Below, one piece after another: positions 7,852 through 16,204 of a stretch of 64,000 bases of DNA. The number at the start of each line of letters is the position of its first letter. Position 1 is the first letter of the stretch. Origin of the DNA: Kribbella sindirgiensis. Its GTDB lineage: Bacteria; Actinomycetota; Actinomycetes; Propionibacteriales; Kribbellaceae. Under the pieces are notes generated by a model. That model was not told the origin of the DNA, did not search any database, and saw only the letters and a list, made by a program, of their open reading frames with translations. Made by a program: the position numbers and the translations under genes. The DNA lies in assembly GCF_004331435.1 (NCBI RefSeq), contig NZ_SJKA01000006.1, positions 310,001-374,000 of the forward strand, given 5' to 3'.

Positions 7852-8863
7852 GCGTCGCGACCAGCTCGCCGCGACTACGGACGCCGACCTTGGCGAACGC
7901 CGACTTCAGGTGGTCCTGGATCGTGTGCGGCGAGATCGACAGCCGGTCCGCGATCGCGCCGGTGGTGTGTCCGGCGATGATCTCCAGGCAGATCTCCCGC
8001 TCCCGCGTGGTCAGGCCGTACGCCGCGAGCAGCATGCCGACCAGGTGCTGACCGGACGCGGGCTCGATCGTCACCACGATCTCGTCGTCGGTATCGCCCA
8101 GAAGCCGGCTGCCCTGCAGCACAACCCATTCACCGGACGCGGTCTGCACCCGCGCCTGGAACGTGCCGGACGCGCGGGTCCCCGTGACGACGGCCCGGAG
8201 CAGTACGCCGAAGCGCCCCGGCGCGATCTCGTCCAGCTCGTCCTGCCACGTCCGGGCGGCCGCGGTGATCGCCCGCGGTTCGCCGCTCGGGCCGGTGACG
8301 ACGATCGACGGGCCGACCCCTCCGCGGTACCCGTGCGCGTCCGTGCGGACGGCGACGCGCGTCGCCGCCCCGATGACCGGGGCCACCGACCCGAGGAACT
8401 CCATCTCCCGCTCGCTGAAGTCCGGTCCGCTGCGGACGAACCCGGCCGCGCCCCAGCAGTCGCCGTCGACGACGAAGGTCGTCCGGACCTCGTGCTCGAT
8501 CCCGAGCGGCCGCCAGACCTCGTTCAGTCGCCGGTGGCCGACGACCTCGCGGTACGGCAGGTCCGACAGTCGCGCGACCTGGTGCGCGGTGCGGGCCAGC
8601 TCGGCGAACGAGTTCGGCACGGTTCCGGCGTACTCGATCTCTGCCAGCCGCGGCTCGTACTCCGGGGGGACGCCGGCCGCGCCGCCGGTCATCGAGCTGA
8701 TCACCAGCGTGCCCGGATCGATCCCGGCCCAGCAGGTGAGTTCACTGCCGACGACCTGTTCGACCACCTCGATCGCGGCCGCGTGCAGTTCGGCGACGCC
8801 CATCCCCGAGGTCGCCAGTGCCGCGATGTCCCGGCGCGCGGCCCGCGCCCGGCCCTCCCACAT
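7838..8863 (-). CDS. LuxR-family transcriptional regulator
   Basis: 341 residues. The last 60 residues are a LuxR/GerE helix-turn-helix (LTTREREICLEIIAGHTTG, then SISPHTIQDHLKSAFAKVGV). The upstream 270 residues have no response-regulator receiver domain but look like a GAF-type sensor region (FSEREMEFLGSVAPVIGAATR). A free-standing LuxR regulator of this build is common in actinobacteria, often near redox or cupin genes. ATG start. It diverges from the cupin gene. A palindrome between them may be its operator. The ligand is unknown. Confidence 0.9.
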   Translation of the reverse strand: MWEGRARAARRDIAALATSGMGVAELHAAAIEVVEQVVGSELTCWAGIDPGTLVISSMTGGAAGVPPEYEPRLAEIEYAGTVPNSFAELARTAHQVARLSDLPYREVVGHRRLNEVWRPLGIEHEVRTTFVVDGDCWGAAGFVRSGPDFSEREMEFLGSVAPVIGAATRVAVRTDAHGYRGGVGPSIVVTGPSGEPRAITAAARTWQDELDEIAPGRFGVLLRAVVTGTRASGTFQARVQTASGEWVVLQGSRLLGDTDDEIVVTIEPASGQHLVGMLLAAYGLTTREREICLEIIAGHTTGAIADRLSISPHTIQDHLKSAFAKVGVRSRGELVATLRPG

Positions 8864-8897
8864 GGGCTCAGTATGCGCCGCCGTACCCCGGCCGCCT

Positions 8898-8916
8898 ATC
8901 CCCGAAATGTGGGGAT
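8898..8916. promoter_or_regulatory. Candidate operator between LuxR regulator and cupin gene
   Basis: ATCCCC and GGGGAT arms separated by 7 bases (CCCGAAATGTGGGG core). It is a compact dyad in the middle of the 122-bp divergent region, 35 bases before the LuxR start and about 70 before the cupin start. It would suit a dimeric HTH protein such as the adjacent LuxR-type regulator. Inferred only from symmetry and position. Confidence 0.35.
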
Positions 8917-8985
8917 TCCGGTGGTTCCGACGAGCCCCTCCGCACGGGATGTACCGGCCGTACGCCGCTTCCTACCGTCGCAGTC

Positions 8986-9411
8986 ATGAACGAGACAGTG
9001 CATCTGAGCAACGCGGGCAGCGGTGTCGAGTACGCCGCCCCGGACGCGACCGTGACCGTCAAGGTCGGCGCCGAGCACACCGGCGGGCAGTACGAGCTGT
9101 TCGAGATCGACGCGCCGCGGGCCGACGCGTCGCCGCCGCACAGCGAGTCGTGGAGCAAGGCGTTCTACGTCCTGCAGGGCCGGATCCTCGTCCAGGCAGG
9201 GGATCAGGGCTACGACCTGGGTCCCGGAGCCTCGATCAGCATCCCGGCCGGCACCGTGAACACGTTCTCGGTGCTGACACCGTCGGCGAAGTTCCTCACC
9301 GTCAGCCAGACCGGCCGGATGAGCGCGTTCTTCGCGGACCTGGCCGGCGTCGACCCGTCCGACTACGCCGCGCTGGGCGAGATCACGCAGCGGCACGGGG
9401 TGTCGCTATGA
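8986..9411 (+). CDS. Cupin-domain protein
   Basis: 141 residues, single cupin barrel. The two cupin motifs are recognisable: SPPHSESWSKAFYVLQGRIL (motif 1, with the His/Glu pattern) and LGPGASISIPAGTVNTFSVL (motif 2, where the usual metal His is replaced around AGTVNTF). It could be a sensor or small enzyme such as a quercetinase-like protein; the activity cannot be assigned. ATG start. Its stop overlaps the start of the next gene (ATGA), so it is translationally coupled to the DUF1304 membrane protein. It is divergent from the LuxR regulator, which is probably its controller. Confidence 0.85.
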   Translation: MNETVHLSNAGSGVEYAAPDATVTVKVGAEHTGGQYELFEIDAPRADASPPHSESWSKAFYVLQGRILVQAGDQGYDLGPGASISIPAGTVNTFSVLTPSAKFLTVSQTGRMSAFFADLAGVDPSDYAALGEITQRHGVSL

Positions 9412-9782
9412 GGACCTCCGCCCAGATCCTCGCGATCGTCATCGCGGTGCTGCTGGCGTCGGTCTGGCTGATGGAGTCGTTCTTCTACCGCCACCCGCGG
9501 TTGTATCCGCTGTTCCTGCTGGAACCCCGGGACTTCGACGCGGTCAAGTTGTGGATCGTGAACCTCGGGTTCTACAACTTCACCACCGGGGTCGCGCTGG
9601 CGCTCGGGGTCGTCCTCGCCCGGACCGGGCACGTGCCGCAGGGCGAGGCGCTGGTCGCGTTCACGGCGGCGCAGCACGTTTTCCTGGCCCTGGTCCTGCT
9701 CGCAACGGAGCGCCGACTCTGGTTGAACACCTTGCTCGAAGGGGTTCCGGCTGCCGTGCTGCTGGGGCTCGTCCTGCTGTAG
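9408..9782 (+). CDS. DUF1304-type small membrane protein
   Basis: 124 residues with about four membrane segments (ILAIVIAVLLASVWLMESFF, LGFYNFTTGVALALGVVLAR, LVAFTAAQHVFLALVLLATE, AVLLGLVLL). The ESFF motif after the first helix and WIVNLGFYN are characteristic of the DUF1304 family, whose function is unknown. It starts within the stop codon of the cupin gene. The pair therefore forms a two-gene operon opposite a LuxR regulator. The region after it (126 bases, to the PhoD gene) has no other gene. Confidence 0.85.
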   Translation: MRTSAQILAIVIAVLLASVWLMESFFYRHPRLYPLFLLEPRDFDAVKLWIVNLGFYNFTTGVALALGVVLARTGHVPQGEALVAFTAAQHVFLALVLLATERRLWLNTLLEGVPAAVLLGLVLL

Positions 9783-9908
9783 GAAATTTACCAGTTCTGC
9801 GCAATCATGGGCACGGAGCACCACACACACTCAAGGTTCCCGAATGGTCACCCGCAGTTCGGCCGTCCGGGGGCCTACCGCCCTGAGTACCCGTGAAGGT
9901 GAGGCCTC

Positions 9909-11456
9909 ATGAGCCCAATCAGTCGCAGGACCCTTGTTCTCGGCGGACTCGCCGCGGCCGGGGCCGGCGCCCTCCCGGCTGCCGCCCAGTCGTCCGTGAT
10001 CACCGCCACCGCCGCCGTCCCGTACCCGTTCCAGCTCGGCATCGCGTCCGGTGAGCCCGACGCGAACAGTGTCGTGCTCTGGACCCGCCTCGCGCCGTCG
10101 CCGCTGAACGCCGACGGCCAAGGCGGTATGGCGAACGCCGACGTCGCCGTCGACTGGCAGGTGTCGACCACCGACACCTTCAGCACACTGGTCGCGTCCG
10201 GCACGGTGACGGCCAAGTACGCCGCCGCCCACTCGGTCCACGTCGTCGCGGGAGGTCTCAGCCCGGACGCCGACTACTTCTACCGCTTCCGCGCCCAGGG
10301 CCACCTGTCACCTGTCGGCCGCACCCGCACCGCTCCGGCTGTGGGCACCAACGGGCGCGACCTGGTGATGGCCTTCACCTCCTGTGCGCACTACGAAGAG
10401 GGCTACTACACGGTCTACCGGCGTATGGCCGAGGAGAACCCAGGCCTCATCCTCTTCCTGGGCGACTACATCTACGAGTACCCCGCCACCGCCGGCAGGC
10501 CCCGCTTGCACGCAGGAGCGAGCGAGATCGTGTCGCTGGCGGACTACCGTCGCCGGTACGCGCAGTACAAGTCGGATCCCGACCTGCAGGCAGCGCACGC
10601 GGTCGCGCCGTGGCTCGTCGTACCGGACGACCACGAGGTGGAGAACAACTACGCCAACATGGTGCGCGCGGACAGTACGCCGTCTCTCACGACAGCGCAG
10701 TGGACCGCTCGGCGGACCGCGGCGTACCAGGCGTACTACGAGAACATGCCGCTGCGGCCGGCGCAGGCGAACAGCGGCAACTCGATCCCGTTGTACCGCC
10801 GGCTGCGGTGGGGGAGTCTCGCGACGTTCCACATGCTCGACACACGGCAGTACCGCAACGATCAGGCGTGCGGCGACGGCTGGAAGGTGTGTTCGGACGC
10901 CGACCTCGCCAGCCGCAGCTTGCCGGGCAACACCCAGGAGACCTGGCTTCTCGACGGTCTGAACCAGCACTACGGCACGTGGGACATCCTTGGACAGCAG
11001 GTCTTCTTCGCGCGCCGGTTCGACTCGGCCGGCGCGGGGAGCATGGACTCGTGGGACGGCTACCGCGCCTCGCGGGCCCGGATTCAGCAAGGCTGGATCG
11101 ACCGTGGAACCCGCAACCCCGTCGTACTGACCGGTGACGTCCACCGTGCCTGGGCCAGCGACCTGAAGGCCGACTACAGCAACGCGAACTCGGCCGTCAT
11201 CGGGTCCGAGCTGGTGACGAGCTCGGTCAGCTCGAGCGGCGACGGCGACGGCGCCACCACGATCCCGAACCTCGCGGACAACCCGTGGCTGCGGTTCTAC
11301 CAGAACCGTCGCGGCTACGTCCGGACGACGATCAGCCCGACCCAGTTGCGGGCCGACTTCCGTGCTGTCGCGAAGGTTTCGGAGCACGGCGCCGCGGTGA
11401 GTACGGCGAAGTCGTTCGTCATCCAAGAGGGCCGGCCCGGACTGCAGGCGGTGTGA
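9909..11456 (+). CDS. phoD: Alkaline phosphatase D (PhoD-type phosphodiesterase)
   Basis: 515 residues, Tat-exported (MSPISRRTLVLGGLAAAGAG, RRT motif). PhoD enzymes are Fe/Ca-dependent phosphodi- and monoesterases that release phosphate outside the cell. Domain order is a PhoD_N beta-sandwich (residues 40-140, IASGEPDANSVVLWTRLAP, YFYRFRAQG) and then the catalytic metallophosphatase domain. Metal-site motifs are MAFTSCAHYEEGYY (with the iron-binding Cys), LFLGDYIYEY, VPDDHEVENNY and VVLTGDVHRAW. Length is normal for the family. No Pho box was identified by eye in the 126-bp upstream region. The next gene starts four bases after the stop. Confidence 0.93.
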   Translation: MSPISRRTLVLGGLAAAGAGALPAAAQSSVITATAAVPYPFQLGIASGEPDANSVVLWTRLAPSPLNADGQGGMANADVAVDWQVSTTDTFSTLVASGTVTAKYAAAHSVHVVAGGLSPDADYFYRFRAQGHLSPVGRTRTAPAVGTNGRDLVMAFTSCAHYEEGYYTVYRRMAEENPGLILFLGDYIYEYPATAGRPRLHAGASEIVSLADYRRRYAQYKSDPDLQAAHAVAPWLVVPDDHEVENNYANMVRADSTPSLTTAQWTARRTAAYQAYYENMPLRPAQANSGNSIPLYRRLRWGSLATFHMLDTRQYRNDQACGDGWKVCSDADLASRSLPGNTQETWLLDGLNQHYGTWDILGQQVFFARRFDSAGAGSMDSWDGYRASRARIQQGWIDRGTRNPVVLTGDVHRAWASDLKADYSNANSAVIGSELVTSSVSSSGDGDGATTIPNLADNPWLRFYQNRRGYVRTTISPTQLRADFRAVAKVSEHGAAVSTAKSFVIQEGRPGLQAV

Positions 11457-11459
11457 CTC

Positions 11460-12701
11460 ATGAAGAAAACGTTAGCTCTTACTGCAGTGGTGGCTTTGGC
11501 GCTGACCTTCACTGCGACCACCGCCGAGGCGCACATCGCCGCGCCCACCTGGGTGGCGGCGAACAGTGTGTCCACCGGCGACCAGGACGCCGCCTCCGTT
11601 GCGATCAACCGCAACGGGTACGTCGCCGTGGCGTGGGAGGACGACCGCGACACCGACAACGCCACCGACAACGTGCACAGCGAGATCTACCTGCGGCTGT
11701 TCCACAACGGCACTGCTGTGTACGAGAAGAAGCTGTCCGCGGGTGGTAGCAGCGGTGTGACGAACTGGCGGCACCTGCACCCGGACGTCGGCCTGGACGA
11801 CAAGGGCAACGCGGTCGTGGTGTGGCAGGACGACCCGGACGGCAACGGCTACTACAACATCCCGTACCGCGTCGTGAACACCGCCGGCACCGTGACAGCG
11901 TCCGGCAACTCCAACAGCAGCTCCACCGGCCAGCAGATCAACCCGCGGGTCGCTGTCGACCCGGACGGCGCACCGTCCGGTGCCGCTGTCGCGTTCACCG
12001 TGGCGTGGGAGGACATCCAGACCGGTACGCCGGCGACGGTCAAGGCGGCCGGCTTCACCGGGCCGACCACACGCGCCTGGGAGGTGACGGCCTCGCAGAC
12101 GACCGGCCAGCACCACAACCCGGATGTGGCCGTGTCGGCGTCAGGTGACGCGGTCGTCGTGTGGGACGAGGACGGCGATGCCAACGCCGACTACAACATC
12201 GGACTGATCCGGCTGGGCCGTACGAACGGTGCAGCCACGCTGTCGCGCCGGGTCGCCAACTCCGACACCACAGGTCAGCAGACGCATCCAGCTGCGGCCG
12301 CCAACTTCAACGGCGACTTCGCAGTGGCCTGGGAGTCGGCTGGTGCCGTCACGACGCGTTCGTTCACCGTTGCGGGCACGGCCCGGTACGCCGACGTACA
12401 AGGGGCGACTGCTGGTGCGGCACCGTCGATCGGCATCGACGACGCGGCTCAGACGGTCGTCGGCTGGACAGTGCCCGGTACTGACCCGGACGTGTGGGTC
12501 CGTGGCTTCGGTACCGACGGGACGGACACAGGTCGGCTGTCGGCGCAGCGGCTCAGTTCTGTTGCCACAGGTCGGCAGGAGCAGATGACGGTCGCTACCT
12601 CGCCGTACGCCGAGGTAGCGGTCGCCTACACCGACGACAACGACGGAAACACGTACGACCAGGTCTACCTGGGCACGGGAATCTCCAACAACAGTTGGTG
12701 A
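11460..12701 (+). CDS. Secreted repeat protein, probable beta-propeller
   Basis: 413 residues with an N-terminal Sec signal (MKKTLALTAVVALALTFTAT, cleavage near AEA). The mature protein is built of about seven repeats of roughly 55 residues with the pattern P-x-V-A-x-(D/N)-x-x-G-x-x-V-V-x-W-(E/Q/D)-D, for example VAINRNGYVAVAWEDDRDTD, VGLDDKGNAVVVWQDDPDGN and VAVSASGDAVVVWDEDGDAN. This looks like a beta-propeller with Asp-box-like or WD40-like blades. I do not recognise a named family and see no catalytic motif. It follows phoD by three bases and is probably co-transcribed. Codon 5 is the rare leucine codon TTA, so expression may depend on a bldA-type tRNA. Confidence 0.8.
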   Translation: MKKTLALTAVVALALTFTATTAEAHIAAPTWVAANSVSTGDQDAASVAINRNGYVAVAWEDDRDTDNATDNVHSEIYLRLFHNGTAVYEKKLSAGGSSGVTNWRHLHPDVGLDDKGNAVVVWQDDPDGNGYYNIPYRVVNTAGTVTASGNSNSSSTGQQINPRVAVDPDGAPSGAAVAFTVAWEDIQTGTPATVKAAGFTGPTTRAWEVTASQTTGQHHNPDVAVSASGDAVVVWDEDGDANADYNIGLIRLGRTNGAATLSRRVANSDTTGQQTHPAAAANFNGDFAVAWESAGAVTTRSFTVAGTARYADVQGATAGAAPSIGIDDAAQTVVGWTVPGTDPDVWVRGFGTDGTDTGRLSAQRLSSVATGRQEQMTVATSPYAEVAVAYTDDNDGNTYDQVYLGTGISNNSW

Positions 12702-12702
12702 A

Positions 12703-13305
12703 TCAGCGCGTCGTGGGGGACACCGTGCTCAGTACGGTGTCCCCTGCGTCGACCACTTCGAGGTGGTCGATGTCGGCCAGCGGAATCGACGTACTGGCGG
12801 GGACCTGGGCTTGGTAGTTGCCGTTCGCTGCCCACCAGCCGGCTGTCTCCACGGTTCCGTCGCGGCCGTGGACGACGAGCATGCAGTGCTCATACGGCTG
12901 CAGGTCGGTGAGCCGGAGCTGGATGTCCGTGCCCCAGCCACGACTGACCAGCTTCGCCGTCGTGTCCAGGCCACCGACCCCGTCCGTCGCCGTCCACGTT
13001 GCTGACGCCGGAGCGGACAGCAGACCCCAGCTGGCAACACCAGCCATCAAGGCCGCAGCCGCCGCGGCCAGAACCCATCGCCTCGGGCGCCGCTTGTTCA
13101 GTTGGAGTGGCGCAGGTTCCGGCTGCTCAGCCTCGATGTCCTCGACAGGTACGGCGTGCAGTAGCCCAGGCAGCGGCGCGAACTGCAGCAACGCCGCACG
13201 GCACGCCGTACAGGTCACAAGGTGCTCCTCGACCGTGCGACGCTCGGACGCCTCCAGCGCACCGAGCACGTAGGCGCCGATCGACATCGTCTCCGGGCAC
13301 GTCAT
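12703..13305 (-). CDS. Zinc-finger anti-sigma factor (membrane-anchored)
   Basis: 200 residues. The N-terminal zinc-binding anti-sigma domain is seen as SIGAYVLGALEASERRTVEE followed by HLVTCTACRAAL, giving the H-x3-C-x2-C motif that binds sigma. A single membrane helix follows a basic stretch (KRRPRRWVLAAAAAALMAGV, about residues 76-95), and an external domain of about 100 residues makes up the rest. The ATG overlaps the sigma gene's TGA (ATGA), the standard arrangement for a sigma/anti-sigma pair. By analogy with the RslA/RskA type it holds the sigma factor at the membrane until redox or envelope stress releases it. Confidence 0.9.
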   Translation of the reverse strand: MTCPETMSIGAYVLGALEASERRTVEEHLVTCTACRAALLQFAPLPGLLHAVPVEDIEAEQPEPAPLQLNKRRPRRWVLAAAAAALMAGVASWGLLSAPASATWTATDGVGGLDTTAKLVSRGWGTDIQLRLTDLQPYEHCMLVVHGRDGTVETAGWWAANGNYQAQVPASTSIPLADIDHLEVVDAGDTVLSTVSPTTR

Positions 13306-13802
13306 GGGCCGGTCACCCCTCGTTCCTCCAGTGCGGCGCGTAGTGCGTGCAGTGCGTAGTAGCTGCGCGACTTCACCGTTCCCGGCGGTACGCCGAGGAC
13401 GGCGGCCGCCTCGTTGACGGTGCGGCGGCGGTAGAACAGCTCGACGATCACCTGCCGGTGGTCCGCGCTGAGACCCCGCAGTACGTCGATCACCTGCCAG
13501 ACCTGCAGTACGCGGTCGATGTCGTCGGTGAGAGCCGGGAACTCGCGGTCCTCGATCGGTACCTCCGTCACCCGCGCGCTCTGCCGCCGGCGGCCGGAGA
13601 TCACCAGGTTGCGGGCGACCGTGAACAGCCACCGCCCGGCCTTGTCCGGATCCAGTTCGGCCGCGTGCGTCCAGGCCCGCGCCATCGTCTCCTGCACGAT
13701 GTCCTCGGCGTACTGCCGGTCGCCCACGGACCGCAGGACGTACCCGAACAACGGCCGCCGGTACTTGGCGTACAACGCGCGGATCACCGTGTCGTCGTCC
13801 AC
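13302..13802 (-). CDS. ECF RNA polymerase sigma factor (SigK/SigL-like)
   Basis: 166 residues. Region 2 is ALYAKYRRPLFGYVLRSVGD with the core-binding stretch YAEDIVQETMARAW, then WLFTVARNLVISGRRR. Region 4 is SADHRQVIVELFYRRRTVNE followed by GVPPGTVKSRSYYAL. Length fits a minimal ECF sigma. The start is GTG. Its own promoter (TGAACC-N16-CGTAGT) ends only about eight bases before this GTG, so the mRNA is probably leaderless or nearly so. The anti-sigma gene overlaps its 3' end. Directing both itself and the divergent lipoprotein gene through identical promoter elements is the likely circuit (inference). Confidence 0.92.
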   Translation of the reverse strand: MDDDTVIRALYAKYRRPLFGYVLRSVGDRQYAEDIVQETMARAWTHAAELDPDKAGRWLFTVARNLVISGRRRQSARVTEVPIEDREFPALTDDIDRVLQVWQVIDVLRGLSADHRQVIVELFYRRRTVNEAAAVLGVPPGTVKSRSYYALHALRAALEERGVTGP

Positions 13803-13809
13803 ACCCAGG

Positions 13810-13838
13810 AACTACGCGGTACGGCGGTAAAAGGTTCA
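13810..13838 (-). promoter_or_regulatory. ECF-type promoter of the sigma/anti-sigma operon
   Basis: On the minus strand: -35 element TGAACC (13838-13833), a 16-base spacer, then -10 element CGTAGTT (13816-13810). The same -35, spacer length and -10 core occur in the opposite direction at 13841-13869. The predicted transcription start falls at or within a few bases of the GTG at 13802. Confidence 0.7.
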
Positions 13839-13840
13839 AC

Positions 13841-13869
13841 TGAACCGCCGGGCCGGTTCTCGCGTAGTC
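13841..13869 (+). promoter_or_regulatory. ECF-type promoter of the divergent lipoprotein gene
   Basis: -35 element TGAACC (13841-13846), 16-base spacer, -10 element CGTAGTC (13863-13869). It is identical in both hexamer cores and spacing to the sigma operon promoter on the other strand. The two -35 elements are only two bases apart, together making the palindrome GGTTCAACTGAACC. A good ribosome-binding site (GGGGAGAGGAG) follows before the ATG at 13889. Confidence 0.7.
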
Positions 13870-13888
13870 AGCGGGGAGAGGAGATTCG

Positions 13889-14380
13889 ATGAAAACCACG
13901 ATCTTGTTGCTAGGTGCAACGATAGCCGCGATGGGTGCGCTGACCGCTTGCGGCGACGACTCCCAGCCGGCCGCGGGCGGTGCTCCCGCTGGGGCCGCGG
14001 TGTCGGTCAAGGACGTCGGAGGCGTCGGCAAGACGCTGGTCGACGCCTCCGGGAAGACGCTGTACTTCGCCGATCAGGAAGCCGGCGGCGCGATCAAGTG
14101 CACCGCCGGCTGCCTGAGCTTCTGGATTCCCGCGACCGGTGACGCCGGCGCTGTGGCAGGCCTGGGAACGATGAAGCGCACCGACACCGGCGCAGAGCAG
14201 CTCACCTTCCAGGGCAAGCCGCTCTACACCTTCAAACTCGACACCGCCGCCGGCGAGGCCAAAGGCAACAACCTCACCGACGCCTTCGCCGGCACCGATT
14301 TCACCTGGCACGCCGCAACCACCACCGCAGCCCCCACCCAGGCTCCGTCATCGTCCGGCGGCGGGGACTACGGCTACTGA
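13889..14380 (+). CDS. Lipoprotein with COG4315-type secreted repeats
   Basis: 163 residues. Lipoprotein signal MKTTILLLGATIAAMGALTAC with lipobox LTAC. The mature part contains two copies of the 'secreted repeat of unknown function' (Lipoprotein_15): TLVDASGKTLYFADQEAG with KCTAGCLSFW, and LTFQGKPLYTFKLDTAAG, ending with FTWHAA. A Ser/Pro/Gly tail closes the protein. The family's function is unknown, but its members are recurrently linked to ECF sigma/anti-sigma pairs, as here. The shared promoter motif makes it the probable regulon member of the adjacent sigma factor. It converges on the phosphodiester glycosidase gene with three bases between stops. Confidence 0.88.
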   Translation: MKTTILLLGATIAAMGALTACGDDSQPAAGGAPAGAAVSVKDVGGVGKTLVDASGKTLYFADQEAGGAIKCTAGCLSFWIPATGDAGAVAGLGTMKRTDTGAEQLTFQGKPLYTFKLDTAAGEAKGNNLTDAFAGTDFTWHAATTTAAPTQAPSSSGGGDYGY

Positions 14381-14383
14381 CGG

Positions 14384-15667
14384 CTATCGGCCCGGGACGA
14401 AGACGACCGCGTCGCCGACTGCGCGTTCGGCGCCGCCGGTGCTGCTTGGGCGGTTGACGACGGTGCCGTCGCCGAGGGCCATCGCGGTGGAGCCGCCGCC
14501 GTCGAGGTTGATGGCGTCGGACAGGCCGAGTGCCTTGGCGACCGCGGCGGTCTCGTCCATCGTGGTGCCGACGCTCGTGGTCTGGCGGCCGTCGATGGTG
14601 GCGAGGACGATCTTTCCGCCGCGCGTCGTGCCGGCGATCGTGCGTGGGTTGCGGTCGAAGAAGCTGCCGGTGCCGTCCGGCACGACGATCTCGCCGTTCT
14701 TCGTCAGCTGGTACCGACCTGTCACGCCGTACAGCCCGCTGCGCAGCGGCACCTCGCGGCCGGTCTCGTCCGACACCGCGAGATCCGTGCGCAGGCAGCC
14801 CTTGGCCAGCGCGAGGAGTGCGACAGTGTCTTGGCCGGTCGCCTGCAACGACGTCTGGCTCGGGCTGAGCGCCGTACCGCGGGTGGTCGACGTACGGACG
14901 ACGCAACCGCGACGGTCCAGTACGACCTCGACGCCGGCGCCGGCCGGAGTCGACGCGGCGAACTCAGGGGTGAACCGGACGACGTCACCCGGCACAGTGC
15001 AGGTGGTCTGGTCGGGCAGCGTCGCGCAGGCGGCCGGGATCACCGGCGGGTGGTTGAGGAACTCGAGCGGGAGCTCGGCGCCGGTCAATCGGTTGCGGAC
15101 GGCGCCGGTCCAGCGCAGGTGGCCGGTGACCACTCTGTTGCTCTTGGCATCGATCACGAGGTTGGCCTCGGTCGGGTCGGCGAGCGGCTCGCTGAGCAGC
15201 TTGCCGTCGAACAGGCCGAGCCCGACCGGGTCGCCCGGGTACTGCGGGTTCGCGGTGAAGGTGAAGAACGAGGCGTTCACCCCGGCCAGCGCGCCGGACG
15301 ACTTCACCAGGTCCGAGGTCTTCTCGACGCGGGCCAGATCAGGACCGTACGTCGCCTTGAGGTGGCCGTTCGCGGTCCGCGGGTCGATCGTGAGCACGTT
15401 GACGACCCACGGGCCGCGCGGCGTGGTGTTGATCTGGTCGGCCGGCGCCGGGTCGGTGCCGCGGACGATCCGGGTCAGCGTGACGCCGCGCGCCAGCGTC
15501 TGGACGGTCCGGGTCTCGGCCAGGTCGGCGTCGCCGATCGGCAGGCCCTGCACGGCCACCTGTTGCTGCGCCGGTGCGGCACCGGCGTTCGGCAGACCGG
15601 TGGCCAGGACGCCGAACGCCGCGGCCGCGCCGACCGCGGCCTTGATCACTCGAGCGGAAGTAGTCAT
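14384..15667 (-). CDS. Secreted phosphodiester glycosidase-like protein (NAGPA domain)
   Basis: 427 residues. Sec signal MTTSARVIKAAVGAAAAFGV to about AGAAPA. The C-terminal half carries the NAGPA/DUF2233 domain: LAGVNASFFTFT near residue 130, GGKIVLATIDGRQ, and the hallmark LSDAINLDGGGSTAMALGDG near residue 390. Family members include the enzyme that uncovers mannose-6-phosphate and bacterial exported proteins thought to cut phosphodiester-linked sugars, for example in wall polymers. ATG start with GGAGGA about seven bases upstream. It is transcribed alone. The 3' end is C-rich on the coding strand. Confidence 0.9.
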   Translation of the reverse strand: MTTSARVIKAAVGAAAAFGVLATGLPNAGAAPAQQQVAVQGLPIGDADLAETRTVQTLARGVTLTRIVRGTDPAPADQINTTPRGPWVVNVLTIDPRTANGHLKATYGPDLARVEKTSDLVKSSGALAGVNASFFTFTANPQYPGDPVGLGLFDGKLLSEPLADPTEANLVIDAKSNRVVTGHLRWTGAVRNRLTGAELPLEFLNHPPVIPAACATLPDQTTCTVPGDVVRFTPEFAASTPAGAGVEVVLDRRGCVVRTSTTRGTALSPSQTSLQATGQDTVALLALAKGCLRTDLAVSDETGREVPLRSGLYGVTGRYQLTKNGEIVVPDGTGSFFDRNPRTIAGTTRGGKIVLATIDGRQTTSVGTTMDETAAVAKALGLSDAINLDGGGSTAMALGDGTVVNRPSSTGGAERAVGDAVVFVPGR

Positions 15668-15742
15668 ACGACCATCCTCCGAGGATCCGGTGGAATCTTT
15701 CTAGACCTCGGCCTGACTCGTCAGCATCTTCCAGGTTACGGT

Positions 15743-16204
15743 TCAGGTGCGCTCGACCAGCCGGATCACCGGCAGTTCCCGGTCGGTCTTCACCTGGTAC
15801 TCGGCGAAACCGGGCGACGCCGTGGTGATGCGCTCCCATGCCTCCGCACGCTCCGCTCCGTGCAGCTGCTCGGCGCGGACCTCGATCGCCTCGCCGGCGA
15901 CCTCGATACGGACCTGGTCAGGGTTCGCGGCCAGGTTGTAGTACCACGCCGGGTTGCCGGCCGCGCCGGCCGCGGAGGCGACGATCAGCCGGTTGCCGTC
16001 AGCGTCCGCGAACCAGGCGACCGGCGTCGCCCGCTCGGCACCGGACTTCCGCCCGATCGTCCGCAGCACCAACGCGTCGCCGCCCCTGAACTTGCCGCCT
16101 CCTCGGCGCCGGATGCGACGGGCGTTGAACCTGTTGAACCAGTGCAGGAGTCGGCCGCCGGGCTGCCGGGCGCCGCGGGAACCGGCGCGGGTGTCGAAGC
16201 TCAT
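15743..16204 (-). CDS. F420-dependent nitroreductase-family (Ddn-like) oxidoreductase
   Basis: 153 residues, split-barrel deazaflavin-dependent enzyme. The family core is visible: ALVLRTIGRKSGAERATPVA, then NRLIVASAAGAAGNPAWYYN and LAANPDQVRIEVAGEAIEVR, the standard cofactor F420-binding pattern of Ddn/FDOR-A proteins. These enzymes use F420H2 to reduce quinones or other electrophiles. The ATG overlaps the TGA of the upstream PPOX-type gene (ATGA), so the two F420-type enzymes form one operon. A MarR regulator diverges from the pair. Confidence 0.92.
   Translation of the reverse strand: MSFDTRAGSRGARQPGGRLLHWFNRFNARRIRRRGGGKFRGGDALVLRTIGRKSGAERATPVAWFADADGNRLIVASAAGAAGNPAWYYNLAANPDQVRIEVAGEAIEVRAEQLHGAERAEAWERITTASPGFAEYQVKTDRELPVIRLVERT

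Noticed and set aside
12703..14031. A 442-residue minus-strand frame
   Set aside because: Its upstream part overlaps the sigma gene in another frame; the genuine anti-sigma protein starts at the ATG at 13305.
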